Assembly: GCA_026075535.2 (NCBI GenBank)
Contig: AP026542.1
Span: 992,001-1,056,000, forward strand
Direction of reading: 5' to 3'
Length of the DNA stretch: 64,000 nucleotides
From: Tricholoma matsutake
Lineage: Eukaryota; Basidiomycota; Agaricomycetes; Agaricales; Tricholomataceae
Positions 12,111 through 24,170 of this stretch are shown piece by piece. Positions within the stretch are counted from its first letter, which is position 1. Every line of letters begins with the position of its first letter. Below the pieces are notes generated by a model. That model saw only the letters and a list, made by a program, of their open reading frames with translations. It was not told the DNA's origin and ran no database searches. The translations under genes were made by a program, and so were the position numbers.

Positions 12111-12340
12111 GGCAGTGGGCATGGGAGCAGTGGTGGCAGGTGTGCATGCAGTGGTGGTGGTAGAGTGGAGAGGAGAGAGGCAGCATTGACAATGGTGGTG
12201 GTGGTGGTTGTGAGCTGGCAGTCATGTGTCACATGTCATGCATGTATGTGTACTTATTAGTTATTCCATTAATGGCTGCGGTTAACCACGCACCTTGGTT
12301 TGGTCATAAAGGTATTAAATGTGTGTAGAGGAATAATTAT

Positions 12341-12405
12341 CTGGTAGCTCAGTGGTTAAGCATGCTGTGATATGCAGACCCAAGGTCGAGGTTTCAATTC
12401 TTGAT
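12341..12405 (+). repeat. tRNA-like sequence near the right end of element A, facing outward
   Basis: TAGCTCAGTGGTTAAGCA (12,344 onward) matches the tRNA D-arm/A-box pattern, and GAGGTTTCAATTC about 40 bp later approximates a B box. Folding into a full cloverleaf is poor. It points towards the right terminus, mirroring the left tRNA-like module, and is conserved in element B (24,108-24,170, minus strand). Confidence 0.6.
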
Positions 12406-12749
12406 GTGTGTTGAACTTTTATTTGGGAAAGCATGTGCATTCCAGTTATTCCTGTTATTCCAGTTGTGATGAGTCCGGTCAGATTCCAGGGATTCTGGGT
12501 GTAAATTGGATCCTTATTCCGACCAGAATTGTGCTGCATAGGGAAAACTACATACAACAAAAATTCCACCAGATTCCAGAAATTCCAGAAATTCTGGCTG
12601 GACAAATCAGAATCCAACTGGAATAGGTGGGGGAGTGTAAAGTACTCAAACTATGGCCAATTTATCTTGCGATGGGGAATGAGTCAAAGGACAGAAGGTC
12701 AAAGCCCTCCTGTCAAACATTTGAGCACATTGCCTACCTAGAGACAGTG

Positions 12750-14400
12750 AGTAGGACCTCATTAACTTTGCACTAGTATGTGGTCCTCATTACTTTTTGA
12801 ATGACAGCTCCCAGATGCATTTAAAGCCTTCACCACAGAGCACCTGGGTGAAAAGGGCCCAAATGGAGCATTCATGGCCCATTGTCATTGAGAAATCTAT
12901 AATGCTCAGTGGGAGATCATCCTTGATGATGAATTCCTGGAAGCTTATGAGCATGGAATCATGATTATGTGTTGCAATGGCATTCGGTGTTGCTTTTACC
13001 CTCATATATCTACATATTCTGCAGACTACAAGGAGAAGTAAGCCAAGATTCTTTTGAATGCCAGTGTCTTTAACTCAAAGTTTTGGAAGAATTCTTATAG
13101 CTAGCATTCATAATCTTGGTTGGTGCCCTGGTCCTCATTGTCTCATACTGTTAGATCATGTTGCCAATATGGGGATGCATCAAGATATGACACAGCACAG
13201 GACTCTTGCCTGGATTGATGATGTGAAATGGCGTAATCGTGTTGAGATGGCATGTGAGAAGATATATGAGCAGGGTTATGTGGTGGATAGTATGGCAGTG
13301 GAAGATCTCCTACAAGAAGATTCTCTTGTTCCAACAGCAGTATGACCTTCTTACCTCTCTGATGGTTGACTTTAATGCTCATGCTTTGTCAGAATGCATT
13401 TTCAAGCAAGCTGGTGCCATTTGGTTTCAACACGTTCGGCATGCTTGCTGTGGATCTCATGCATGAGGTTGAGCTCAGTGTCTGGAAGCTAGTTTTCATA
13501 CATCTACTATGCATTCTAGATTGCCAAAATGAAAGCCTCAAGCATGAGTTAGATAGACGGCAAGCATCATTCAAAGCCTCAGAAGGCTTGGTACTGATAT
13601 TTCCATTAGATTTCGATAGATTCCTCCTTTCGGGGTTGATGGCATAAGAAAAATAAGGTTGAACCAGTTGGAGTTGAAGAAGATGACTGCTCATGATTAC
13701 GAGGATATGTTACAAGTGGGTGTTATTGCTAGTATTCTTGACTTGACTGATATCATTCACATAGTGTGCTATATCCATTTTTGATGGTCTTCTGCCTGAA
13801 CCCCACAATACATACATTCTCAAGCTCTTATTTGAATTAGCCCACTGGCATGGTCTTGCCAAGCTCAGCATGCACACAGATGCGACTCTGGACATTTTAT
13901 CCCATGTCACTACATCTCTGGGAAACAGCCCACGCACATTTGAGGAAAAGACATGTGAAGCATTCAAGACTCGAGAGTTGAACACAAGTGTGCTGCTTGG
14001 CAATGATGTCAGGAGAAATCCACAATTAATGTGGTGTCCAGATCAAGAGGACCTATGGCATCCAACAGTAATGCATGGAAGCAGAAGAAGCTCAATCTGA
14101 GGACTTATAAGTACCATGCACTCTGCAACTATGTTGACACCATCTGGCGCTTCGGTACAACTGACTCATATTCCACTCAATCAGTAAGCTTTTACATGAT
14201 ATTTTGTGTAACATTGCTTACTGTGGCGGTGGGCATCAGAGCGAGCTTGAGCACCAAACATCCAAAACTCAGTCACTTTGGTCTAGCGGCCGATCAATAC
14301 CACAGCAAATATTGAGGATTGAGCAATGAGAGCACTGTATCAGCATGATCCACTGATGATACTCAACCTGGGAACACCACCAAAACTGCCAAGGAGGCAA
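12750..14400 (+). pseudogene. Plavaka-type transposase, decayed
   Basis: The reading matches the Plavaka transposase family of Agaricomycetes in order. The pieces are DAFKAFTTEHLGEKG near 12,817; IILDDEFLEAYEHGIMIMC near 12,915; YSADYKEK near 13,017; KIYEQGYVVDS then VEDLLQEDSLVPT (13,250-13,345); and KLVPFGFNTFGMLAVDLMHE with VELSVWKLVFIHLL (13,405-13,510). Then come HWHGLAKLSMHTDATLDIL (about 13,850) and LRTYKYHALCNYVDTIWRFG followed by TTDSYSTQ (14,097-14,180), and a probable intron before SELEHQTSK near 14,240. These enzymes mobilise CACTA-like DNA elements. Frames change at least four times and stops are frequent, so it is inactive. It lies directly right of element A. I could not find its terminal repeats. 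Confidence 0.8.
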
Positions 14401-15666
14401 TCAATGATATTTGTGATGAGTCAGAGGAAGGGAGCAAGATGTTCCAAATGTTCGTGGTCAAACCTATGGGAAGATAACTAGTTGGTACTAGTCGTGAAGG
14501 TAGTTCTATAGGAGACAAAGGTGTTTGGCGCAGTCCGATCGAGTATCAATCCATATTGAGGACGATCAATGAGATTGATGGTGAATGAGTTTATCATTGA
14601 TGGTCGATGTGTGAATTCTGGGGACCTTACGATAGGTCGATAGTATACAAAGACTATAGTCGATGGCTAGGAAGTGTTGGAAGGGTTGCTAGTGCTAATG
14701 ATCAGAGGATTGTAGGAAGATCAAGGATGACAATGGTCGCAGAGGTTTCTCATTGATCGAGAAAACTCATAGAAGTTTAGATTGTTTTAGAGGATAGATC
14801 TGATTCTTAGAACTTAATATGAGATGATAGGTGAAGACAATTTCTCTTCTATTTCAAGTAGATACTACAGAGTTTTATATGTTTTAAAAGAAACTTCCTA
14901 AAAAGGTATAAGAAACATGTGTAGAACATGAGGCAAAAGATATGAGTTAAGGCACAAGGCCAAAAAGGAGACTGGAATCTGAAGAAGAAAGAGATGTATC
15001 ATATGATGAAGGAGTAATAAAGGGAAAGAACTAAAAAGAGACTGTCCTTTGTGTATAAACCATGCTAAGTCTCACAATAATCCATCCAGTGGGTTCTGTA
15101 CATGACAGGGACTTGAAACGAGGCTGAGCTATGATCAGCAGGTTTGAGCACGAGTTGGAAAATGTCCTAGTGCATGGTCTTCCACCATTTAGATAACAAA
15201 GGCGGCACCCAATGTCACTTGTAGTCTCTCGATATCAATCAATGATGCTCAACGATGTTCGATTGCAGTCATGGTTTGTTCGAAGATGATCAGGGATGTT
15301 CGATGGTCATTTAGAAGGGGTCTTAGGGGCTTTCAACAAGTCCTAAGGTTGTGCGATGTGGTCTCTCAGTATGATCGACATTGCTGGTGATGTTTCAATG
15401 CAGTCAATATGATATTGTGATCAATAGACTGGGTCGTGCTGCATCTGGGACCTCGTAGGAGTTAGCCGATGTGATTAGAATGTGGTTAGAATGACATATC
15501 GGCCTTTGAGCCAAGGAGACACCCTATCATCCTCCCCCTTACTGAAATTCTGACCATCCCGGTCAGTTGAGCCAAAATAACCAGGTCATGTGACATTGTT
15601 GATTGTTGATTTAAGACGCGTCATGGTTCGAACTTTTCTCTTTCCATTTGATCTCTTTCATTGACC
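14401..15666. other. Non-coding, CGATC-rich region, possibly LTR-like
   Basis: No protein-like frame is visible. The stretch is unusually rich in GATCGA/CGATC/GTCGAT words (for example near 14,537, 14,600, 14,640 and 15,225-15,300) and ends with a pyrimidine-rich segment around 15,525-15,560 just before the ATG of the next gene. It could be LTR or untranslated sequence of a Gypsy-like element whose integrase fragment lies at 17,346-18,425. I found no second copy in the window to prove this. Confidence 0.35.
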
Positions 15667-17019
15667 ATGTCTATCCTTGCTGAGCTCACCATTCCCATTC
15701 TTGATCACGGGAAGTCAATGCCCAAGCCTGGCAAAGCCGAAGACCTCAACTTTGAGGTATGGGGTTGAGTCTTTTGCGAGAAATTGGTATGTCTTTCCCT
15801 TTCCTTTGCTTATCTGCTTCTTGACATCGTTGATAGGCTGAATACGATGACCTGATCAGGTTGTTCAATGAGGCATGCGATGAATGTGTGCAGGTGACAT
15901 TGGACAAGGCAATTGGCCTGTTCACACCTTTCGCTTGGGAGGATTGGGTTTCGTGGGGTGGAAAATATCTTTTTGAGGAGTACTCGAGGAGAATTGAGGA
16001 AGAGAGGCAAAGAGAGGAGGAGAGAGTTGCTCGGGAGGTGGCCCTCGAGGCCAAAGTGAAGAGGATTGAGGAGCGATGGGATGTGCTGGTTGAGGCATGT
16101 CGTGCATTCTTGGCCGAGGTTCATGCCAAAACAGTTTTGAAGGATGAGTTCCAGGATCGTACTGCTGCGCTTGAGGTCATGCACCTCTCGATTGATCAAG
16201 ATGAGGCCGAAGAAGAAGAAACTCTGGTCAATGACTTACTGGTCGTTGAGCGGATCGTCAAGAAGAGGAAGGCTGATGAGTTGGACGAGGAGGAGGAGGG
16301 TGAGGACGAGCTGGATGAGGAACCTGTGGTTGCAAAGCGGGTGTGGCTAGAGGAAGGTGACTTGATCACCTTCCATGGGCTGGTAAGTTGTTGTTCTATG
16401 TCAATACTGTTCAGACTAATTACGATTGCTTTAGTGTGATCGTTGCGCTGGGCTGAGGATGTCTCCGGAATGTATCATCGAGGAGGGCACACCCAAGTGC
16501 AAGAGATGCACTCAAGGGCTTCAGGGTTGTTACTGGGAGGGAGTATCAAGGCGAGGACTCTGTCAAGGCAAGTTGAGGAAAACAGTGGGCTCTAAATGAG
16601 CTACAAGGGTTACTGAGGAGTCGACAGAGGTGTTGACTCCTAGATGTAGTAAGTGAGTCTTCTCAATAGTGAGTATGATTGCTAATTTGTATGATTACTT
16701 AGCGGTATGCATCCGGGCTATCCAGCCCATCCAAAATGTGGAGGCCGGGCCCTCGAAAGTCAACGAGCACCTGAAATGAATGACAAAGGCGAAGAAGAAG
16801 TTGGCTGAGAAGGAGAAGGGGAAGGGAAAGGCAAGAGCTAGAGAACAAGAGGTCAAACCCGAGGTCGCAGGTGTGGTCGAGGAGGAGATGACAGCATCAG
16901 ATGCAGCACAGCTCTGTCATTGGTATCTCACAGAAGTGCTGGTGCGTAAGAAGTTGGAAGTGGAAGTTTTGATGGAGGAAATCAAGGTTTTGGAGAGGAA
17001 GTGGGAGGAATCCCAATAG
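15667..17019 (+). pseudogene. Coiled-coil protein with a zinc-cluster-like Cys motif, nonsense-mutated
   Basis: A coherent model has exon 1 at 15,667-15,756 (MSILAELTIPILDHG), an 80-bp intron to 15,836, exon 2 at 15,837-16,382, a 52-bp intron (16,383-16,434) and exon 3 from 16,435. Exon 2 starts AEYDDLIRLFNEACDECVQV and continues as long Glu/Lys/Arg-rich helices ending in ITFHGL. Exon 3 encodes CDRCAGLRMSPEC then KCKRCTQGLQGCYWEG, a Cys pattern recalling fungal zinc-cluster proteins. A TGA at 16,597 and another at 16,777 stop the frame, yet the reading continues beyond both with further basic, coiled-coil sequence (KAKKKLAEKEKGKGKARARE) to 17,019. The family is frequent in boletoid and agaricoid genomes. 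Its role is unknown; DNA binding is a guess from the Cys motif. Confidence 0.65.
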
Positions 17020-17345
17020 AAGTTTGTTTTAGTGTTTTAATTTTATCATTTTCATTGTGTCTGAGTGAGATAAGTTTGAAATGTGAAATATCGCATATAC
17101 TTGAAGCCAAGAAATGTAAGATATATGTGAAAAGAACATAGGAGAGAAAAAGAAAAGAAAAGTTAGACAGACAATTCATTAAAACGAGACATAGGGGAAA
17201 GGCTCAGAACTCCTTCATAGCCAAAAAACCCCGTCGAGCTTGCGCAAACACGTTTCAAATGATAGCGCAACTTGTAATAGTACACTGTTATAAAATCAAG
17301 AGTTTGTTTCAACATCACAAGTAAAGAAAAGAAAAGAAAAATGGT

Positions 17346-18425
17346 CTATTCATCTTCGTTGAGGTCAGGAATGCCTTCATCAATGTCTCTGTCAATGTCT
17401 GATGTTGTTTGAAGTTGTTTGAGCCGATGATCATTGATATCGAAGAAGTTTGGAGGAAGGGGAATCAATTTTCGTGCTAGATAGGGTAGAACTTGGAAAG
17501 CAGTTACTGGTCAATGAAGAACTGACTCATTGAGCTCGGAAAGAATATAAGCACCACTGTAGTTTCATGTGATGACAATGAGTGGGCTGAGATATTGAGC
17601 TCGCATTTTTCAATTAAGAGCTTTCTCGATCTGTGTGTTTCACATGAGTACGAGGTCACTTTTTCGAAATTGTAGTCTCAAATTGTTCACTTGTGAACTT
17701 TGAAGCATTTCGCAGCTTCTCGTCGTGCAGTGTAGACTCTAGAGTAGAGTACTTCGAGATCAGTCGATCATTTCTGTAATGCAATAGTGTGTTGGGCAAT
17801 GAGATCAGTGGAGGAGAGTATTTAGTCAGGTGGCAGCTGTAGATATGTCGCTTCTGAGATGTCGAGAGGGATGAGTGGATGAGAACCTGTGATTGCAAAA
17901 TAGGGCAAACAGCCCATTTGTTTTCAAACTGTTACCTGTTCTGCCCAAAGCACCGAGTATGTTCCAACTGACCATTGAGTTTGATCACCATTGATGGCCT
18001 TGTAGAGTGATTGTTGTACATCAAAGTGTGCTCATTTGATGAGGCCGTTGGCGTGAGAATTGTACCCACTTATCCAAATGTGATTGATATGATATTGTTT
18101 TGCCAAGTATTTGAGAGCAGCAAGAAATGCTGAGCTTTCAGTAATGATCTAATAAAGCGAGCCCCATCGACAAATGATTTCTTTGAAGATCCAATCGCTG
18201 ATGGTCTTTGCTGTTTCATTGCAAAGCATCCTGAACTCCAGCCAGTACAATATTGAACATCGACCTTGTACTATATAGCGATATCTGCCAGAAGGCAGCA
18301 TGTGCATTGTGTCGATGTAGACCTTTCCGAATAGAGGGGTGGGGGTGGTGATGATTGGTGGAATAAGAAGATTTCAAGTTTGTCGCAACTGACAGTAGTG
18401 CAATCATTGTATTTTAGGTTGCTAG
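17346..18425 (-). pseudogene. Gypsy (Ty3-like) integrase C-terminal fragment
   Basis: On the minus strand the sequence reads FGKVYIDTMHMLPSGRYRYI, SDWIFKEIICRWGSLY, KYLAKQYHINHIWISGYNSH then ANGLIK, YFAITGSHPLIPLDISEATY, and near the end LARKLIPLPPNFFDINDHRL, stopping at 17,346. This is the integrase core and C-terminal part of a Ty3-like pol polyprotein, the enzyme that inserts element cDNA into the genome. In-frame TGA and TAA codons interrupt it, several where relatives have arginine. The N-terminal pol domains (protease, reverse transcriptase, RNase H) are absent, so it is truncated. The 17,020-17,345 stretch downstream may include its LTR but no partner copy is present. Confidence 0.75.
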
Positions 18426-18429
18426 ATCC

Positions 18430-19440
18430 ACCAGCCTAAAGTTTGTTCAGCAGGCAGGAAGCACCTGTCCTTCTTTCTTGCCATACCATCCTCAAGTGTG
18501 ATTATAGATGGGTCACACTGTGGTTATGCCTTTCTTGTGTCCCCCCTTGAAAACTGGTGCCTGCTCAGATCTTAGGTCATATCTGGCTGAGATGATTTGT
18601 TGATATACTCATGTTATTTGTCTATTTCTTTCTGTCATACAGGGATCAAAGTTTTTGACTTATCACATAAGTACTGATTTCACTGTCAAAGTTTATCTGG
18701 ATATCCCCATTCAGTTAGGATTCCTGACTGGACCTGATGACCCATAACATTGTTACATCCCTGCCTTTCCTTTGTCGACATGTATTTTCAGAATGTTGAC
18801 TGTGTAGAGTGTTGTTTTCTGATAAATATATGATGCCCTTCAGGTTGTAGTATGCATAGTGTTAGATCTTTCTGTAGAAGCCTGACAGCCAATATGTTGG
18901 TCATTGGTCTATGACAGGTAAGTCGGTTAGAGACCTTTCATCTGGTATGTCTGCTTCTCCAGGCTACACCCACTCTTCTGCAGAGTTTATTGATCCCTAT
19001 TCTGACAGACATCCAGTCAGTTTCTGCTCGTTGACTTGGATATTCCCATTCCAATCTGCTATAAAGTCTTTGCAGCCTTTGTTACCCACCAACAAATTCT
19101 ATCTCCTACAACCATCTACTTTGCATTCACCTATTTTGAAATGGCCTGCACCAAAAAAATTGCTGGGTACAACATCGGTGTTTTTTTCCTTGTCATTGCT
19201 GATCCGCCAATAGATTGGCACCTTCCTCAATCATGACTGACAATAACAGACCATCATTGTACATCCTTTCTATTTGACTAGCTCCAGGATGATTCATCTT
19301 TTTGTGTTTTGGCTGCAGCAAATCTCTGCCTGCGGTTGAAAATATCCCCCGGTTAGTGCTTGGGTATTTATTGTTCAGATGACGCTGTTCTGACTTGAGG
19401 TCTGTAGCCCCAAGTCGCACAAACAAAAAACAGACAAACA
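18430..19440. other. No recognisable gene
   Basis: Short open frames around 19,036-19,236 (reading IPIPICYKVFAAFVTHQQIL) look somewhat protein-like but match no family I know. They could be an upstream exon of the KOW-like gene remnant that follows. Confidence 0.3.
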
Positions 19441-21202
19441 AGATTCTTCGAGCAAAGAGTAAGAGTCCAGTGCTATAGTTGATGGCAGGCTAATGTCTTG
19501 CATCGCAGAGAATTGGAATTGTCTTGGCGCAGCCCCAAGAAGAGTCACCTTGCCTCTCCTGGTACCCCAGAATACGATGACATGCCTGTGGTGTCATCCA
19601 AAAGGCAAGTTTTACTTTTGTTACTGTACAATCACTCTCTGATTTATTTGCTATAATTGTGCAGGGCGTCTACCTTGGGTTCCTCTTTAAAGCGACTTAA
19701 ATTTGGTACTGCAGAGATTTCTGAGTATGTTTCTTTTTTTTGTACATGTCAGCATCTTCCAGCTTTATCCTGGTTTTTAGGGTGGCCAGCTCCTCTAAGT
19801 TGTCTTTGAAGCCCGCCCCAGTGCTTGAAAAAAAAGACATAGCTACCCTGCCCCCTGCTTTCGAGCATGACAGAAGGCATGTCAAAAGCCAAAGTCCCAT
19901 TGAGGATGTTGTAACTATAAAGTATGTGTGTGAATATGAACTGAGTTAATACAGTTTCTGACAGTTTATTTGTTCTGGGGTAGGCAGGAACCAGGGGTCC
20001 TGCCTGTTGTGGCTGTCACAAGAAGGTCCCATCCGACTGCCTGGCATGGCCAAAAGTGCCCTTGTAGCCAAACGCCAATAGAACAAGCAGACAATGCAAG
20101 GTATGTCTGCCCTGCTATAAATTTTCTCTACTCTAATGTTGTTTGCTACCTGTAATACTAGGGATTCTACTGCAACCCCTGCTCATCCCCAGTGACTGAA
20201 GTGACTTATGGAGAAAGGTGCCTACAACAGTACTTCCAGGTCTGTATTGTTTCTATGGTTTAATCCTTTAATTTTCACATGATTGTACAGCCTGCATCTG
20301 GCAGATGTTGATGTTACCTTGGAAAAGGAACCGCTGTAAGTTGTGCAACAAACATTGATTTGCTTCGTGAATGAAAAGTTTAGTGTCACACTTAGGATTG
20401 ACACACAAACTGTGAAAACCACTGTTGAGGTCAACAATGACAAGGTGATAGAGCTAGTGTGAGTATGATTATGGTGATCCTTGGGCTGACTAATTGAACA
20501 TTTGCCAGGACTGGTTTGTCATTGTTGAAAGCGCATTGTTAACCAGACTGATTGTTCATCCTACTATGCCAACTCATTCTGATTCAAGAGAAAAATCCCT
20601 TAGTCCAGCTTGGGACCCAGCCTCTCGTTTGCCAACTGAACCCATGGTAAAGCTTGGTACGTGTCACATAGACCAAAGCTACTCTGTCCAACTCACAAGA
20701 CTTAGGAGAGTGGCTGCTAGACCCACAACTTGACAACAAATGCCTTGACATCGTCATTCTAGGGACAAAGGAGGGCATCTACTATCGAGGGGGGAAGTAC
20801 AAAGGATGTCGGGGTGTGTTAGTGCTCAACTGTCCACAGAAAGGATTGGACAGTTCAGTGATGGTCAAACTGGGGCTCATGGTGACCCAGGTCAAATTTC
20901 CCTTGAAGTACATCCTACCAGAAACAACTACTGAAAGAGAAGGTGCAGTAAATGCTTCAGATGCACAGCCAATCCAAGCAGCACTAGGCCAATGCGTAGT
21001 AGTCATTGGGCCTGATCTTTCAGGCAATTCCAACTTTATTGGTTGTTATGGCTGCATCTCAAGTTGCCAGTTTCCTTTGGAGCCCTATGATGCCTTAATT
21101 CTTCTCTATCCTCCAGCTAGCCAATTTGCGTACTTTAACAAAAAAAATATCTGTTGTTCTCATCATGAATCTGTCCTCTGGGACAAAGTGTGGATACAGT
21201 AG
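19440..21202 (+). pseudogene. Multi-exon gene remnant ending in KOW-like repeats
   Basis: Several short exon-like stretches are separated by GT-AG intervals of about 50-70 bp (for example about 19,604-19,664, 20,101-20,160 and 20,238-20,289). The best preserved piece, about 20,745-21,202, reads LDIVILGTKEGIYYRGGKYK, GCRGVLVLNC, VKLGLMVTQVKFPLKYILPE and ALGQCVVVIGPDLSGN. The spacing of a G-rich turn, a VxV strand and a second copy about 70 residues later recalls the KOW fold of Spt5-type elongation factors, and TE-linked Spt5-like genes occur in Agaricomycetes. I see no NGN domain. Stops around 20,200-20,460 break the upstream exons. It could also be a transposon-encoded accessory protein. Confidence 0.4.
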
Positions 21203-22325
21203 CCTCTATCTGTGTATTACTTTCTCTTGTATCTACTAAAGTCCATGTTTTTAAATCCAAATAGTTGATAACCTCTCGTATGTGTTGAATCATGTGAAAA
21301 GTTTCTTGGAAGTTCCCATTTGAAATCCATCCTTGACAGGTGGTATGACTTTGATTGCTGATTTTCTTCTCAATCTTGAACCACCATGTTGCAAGCATTT
21401 GAACGGCTCTCCCTGCTAGTGATTCTCTGCTTATACCTGATGGCCATCATGTCTGATGGTATGCTATACTGCACTCATGTTCCTGCCTTGACTTTAACAT
21501 GTGTTAGGCAATAATCTGGCACCAAGGTCTCATCCACCTGAGAGCACTGGTCACTGGGGTCTGTGGTCCTTCTTCTCATATGGTATGGTATGAATTCATT
21601 TGAGAACCATGAACTGAATATGGCTGGATATTCATCTAGACCTTTCCAATAGTTCTTACCTCACCAGCATGACTCATAGTAGACTTCCTTTGACTACCTT
21701 TGCAGACAATCCAAGGGTTATGTTTTTAAGCCCTTCCAACCAATCATATGGTATGAATAGCCAGTGGCTATAATATTGATGTGTTGATGTACTACCAACT
21801 TTTCTAGCATATATCCAGGATGGTGATAGTATTTCCCCCTATGTGGGCATTTCTGTTGGTGGAAATTACATGGACCCCCAAATGGGTTTCTCCAATAGAG
21901 ACAACTACCTAGCCCTGAATGTGGGCTCCCCCAATGAGGGCATCTTGCATCCACCCAACATGGATACCCTCAGTGTGGATGGTTTGACAAACCCCTTTTG
22001 GGGCATTCTTTACAAAGAATATGTTCCAAACTTGAATTTTTATCCAATTCTTATATTCTATGCCAATGTGAACTTCTCTAATGTATCTGACTTATCCAAG
22101 TCTCAATGCCATGATTTTACTTCTATATCTTGGTCTGCATCAACTTCAGTGCCAATGCATTTCAGAGGCAATGGCAGTATAACCTCTTGCTCTCAATATT
22201 TTATTAAATGTGTGTTACATATATCTGTTCTTTTAATTTCTTGGACCATAAGTCAGTTAAACTGCACTTTGTCTTATTTTAGTTATGTGGAGGTATTTTC
22301 TAACTTTTGGCAGTGAGTCAGAAAT
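21203..22325. other. Spacer upstream of Helitron 1
   Basis: One long frame (21,843-22,316) has an AT-biased composition and no recognisable motif. The Helitron 1 5' end may lie in this interval, but I could not pick a specific terminal TC. Confidence 0.3.
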
Positions 22326-23852
22326 ATGGTTTTTTTGCTGTTCTGTTTGCAACACTGGATACTGTCCCTAAATATTCTTCCAGTAGTCAATGTCTCGGTC
22401 AGGGTCCAGGCACTATCTTTGATACTGAAACAGAATATAATGTACAAACATGATTTTGTGGCATGGCTCTGGGCTCTTGTAAAACATAAATATGATGATG
22501 ATTGTTCATCTATATCGTATTTGTTTCCAACTTTTTCTTGTCTTGGGCATAAGGCCCTTAAAGAGTTTTATTTCTTGTATTTGTTTGCCAAATCCATGCT
22601 TTTTGGTCTTGTAAGTTTACATCCACTAAAATATCAAGATCAGACTTTTTTGGCTGGGAAAGACAATCAGAATGTGCCTTATCTGCTATTCAAGTTTCAG
22701 AAAGTACATGACCCCAGAGGATGTTGCAAACAGAATGCATCAGCAACATTTGTGTCATATAATAGAACACTTAACATGGGAGGTCATGCTGCTTGTGTCT
22801 TCTCCTACTCCCAACTAGAGCCATATATGTTACCACATGATGAAAACCAGCTGGACATTACAAAGAATGTATTCAAATATGCTGATCATATAAATGATGT
22901 TGGGCTATTGCAGTATCCACCAAGCCAGTTTGTTTATGTTAACATGCCACTTCAGGATCTTACCCCATATCTTTCAGCAACTACTCTGCTGAAAATGGCA
23001 AAATCCCATGGTTGTCATACTAGTGCTTGTGACAGTAAAAAGACCTTACAGGCCTGTTTAAAAAATCACTCTTGTCCCCAATGTAATGTACTTGTTAGTG
23101 TATTTTCAATTGAGCTACCACGGCTACAACATCATAGAGCAAACTTAAAGAAAAAGAAGCAAGAAAATTCTCTGAATACTAACACATTCAAAGAAGAGTT
23201 GGATAGTTCAAGTACTATAAATTCTTCCTTTCCATTTCCACTGGAGCCATTGACTAGTGCTCTTGCATGAGACATAGCAGATGGAGCCTGTAAAAAGATG
23301 ACAAAAAATAAAATTGAAGAAGGAGGTTGTGCTGTATGTGGTGAGTTAGTACCAATTGAGGAACTTAGCAGATTGAAAGCTATTAAAAATCACTTGCATG
23401 TGTTAAAGGCAGAGGGCATATCTAGTATAGAGTGCAAAAGTTTGGATCAGAAGAAAAAAGAATATACTGGTCCAATACTGGATTATAAATATAGTAGTGT
23501 ATGCAACACTTGTCGAGCATCACTCAGACATAACAAAGTTCCAAGACTTGCACTAGCTCATGGATTGTGGCTTGGGGATGTACCTGAAGAGTTATCCAGC
23601 CTGCGATTTATTGAAAAACTTTTGATTGCCCAGGTTAGACATACATGTTGTTTTCTAAAAATTTCAACAGGGGGCCACAAAATGAAAGCTAATGCAATTG
23701 TATTTGAAACTCCCATTCCTAAGATATATAGTAAACTTCCACCTCCTAGAGATGAAATGGATGATGTGCTTGCAATTTTTCTACTGGTCCATGCAAACCA
23801 ACTCTGGAAGATTATAATTGATCCTTGGTTCTTGTGCGACGTAACTATGTGG
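22326..23852 (+). pseudogene. Helitron 1: N-terminal SAP-like segment and DUF6570
   Basis: The first frame (22,326-23,270) ends with LSATTLLKMAKSHGCHTSA and the Cys-rich HSCPQCNVLVSVFS, matching the N-terminal region of basidiomycete Helitron proteins. After one TGA at 23,268 the frame resumes as GGCAVCGELVPIEELSRLKA and continues through LDYKYSSVCNTCRASLRHNK, ALAHGLWLGDVPEELSSLRF and LPPPRDEMDDVLAIFL, which is DUF6570. Its CxxC pairs suggest zinc binding. The reading continues to LVRRNYV, where element B has inserted. The part before about 22,690 has no clear match and may not belong to the transposon. Confidence 0.75.
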
Positions 23853-24107
23853 AGTACTTTACACTCCCCCACCTATTCTGGTTTGATTCCAGTTTGTCCG
23901 GCCAGAATTTCTGGAATTTCTGGAATCCGGTGGAATTTTTTTTGTATGTAGTTTTCCCTATGCAGCAGAATTCCAGTTGGAATAAGGATCCAATTTACAC
24001 CTGGAATCCCCAGAATCTGACTGGACTCATCACAACTGGAATAACAGGAATAACTGGACTAACCAGAATGCATGTGCTTCCCCAAATAAAAGTTCAACAT
24101 ACAACAA

Positions 24108-24170
24108 CAATTGAACCCTTGACCTTGGGTCTGCATATCACAGCATGCTTAACCACTGAGCTACCCGGTA
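24108..24170 (-). repeat. tRNA-like sequence near the left end of element B
   Basis: The minus strand reads GGGTAGCTCAGTGGTTAAGC and, about 40 bp on, AAGGGTTCAATTG. These correspond to A- and B-box-like sequences of a tRNA-derived polymerase III promoter. It points outward to the left terminus, as the equivalent module does at the right end of A. Confidence 0.6.

Larger units (their letters stand above)
10682..12646 (+). mobile_element. Element A: non-autonomous DNA transposon with TIRs and internal hairpin arrays
   Basis: The left end (CTGTAATTTACCCTCCCCCA) and the reverse complement of the right end (AGTACTTTACACTCCCCCAC) form an imperfect terminal inverted repeat sharing CTCCCCCACCTATTC. 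Inside, in order, are six 20-bp subterminal repeats, a tRNA-like sequence, a cluster of short hairpins, a 70/90-bp minisatellite, a T/G homopolymer, a GGCCCAAA-type hairpin, a (GGT)n-rich stretch and a second tRNA-like sequence. No protein is encoded. The same order in the opposite orientation makes up element B (23,853-26,086), so the ends are defined by comparison of two copies. No convincing target duplication flanks A (10,673-10,681 against 12,647-12,655). It separates the TNP2 remnant from the Plavaka remnant. The superfamily is unknown; the 9-bp duplication at B suggests a Mutator- or hAT-related enzyme (inference). Confidence 0.8.

Noticed and set aside
11713..12260. Plus- and minus-strand open frames rich in Gly, His and Pro (for example 12,232-11,849)
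   Set aside because: These are readings of (GGT)n/(CCA)n and homopolymer tracts in element A and have no protein-like sequence.
10951..12405. Functional tRNA genes in element A
   Set aside because: Only A- and B-box-like parts and some D-arm pairing are visible. Acceptor stems do not pair and the same sequence recurs in element B.
12647..12655. Target duplication for element A
   Set aside because: The 9 bp on the two sides (GACTTAATC and CAAACTATG) do not match well enough. A may have lost its flank or arisen by rearrangement.
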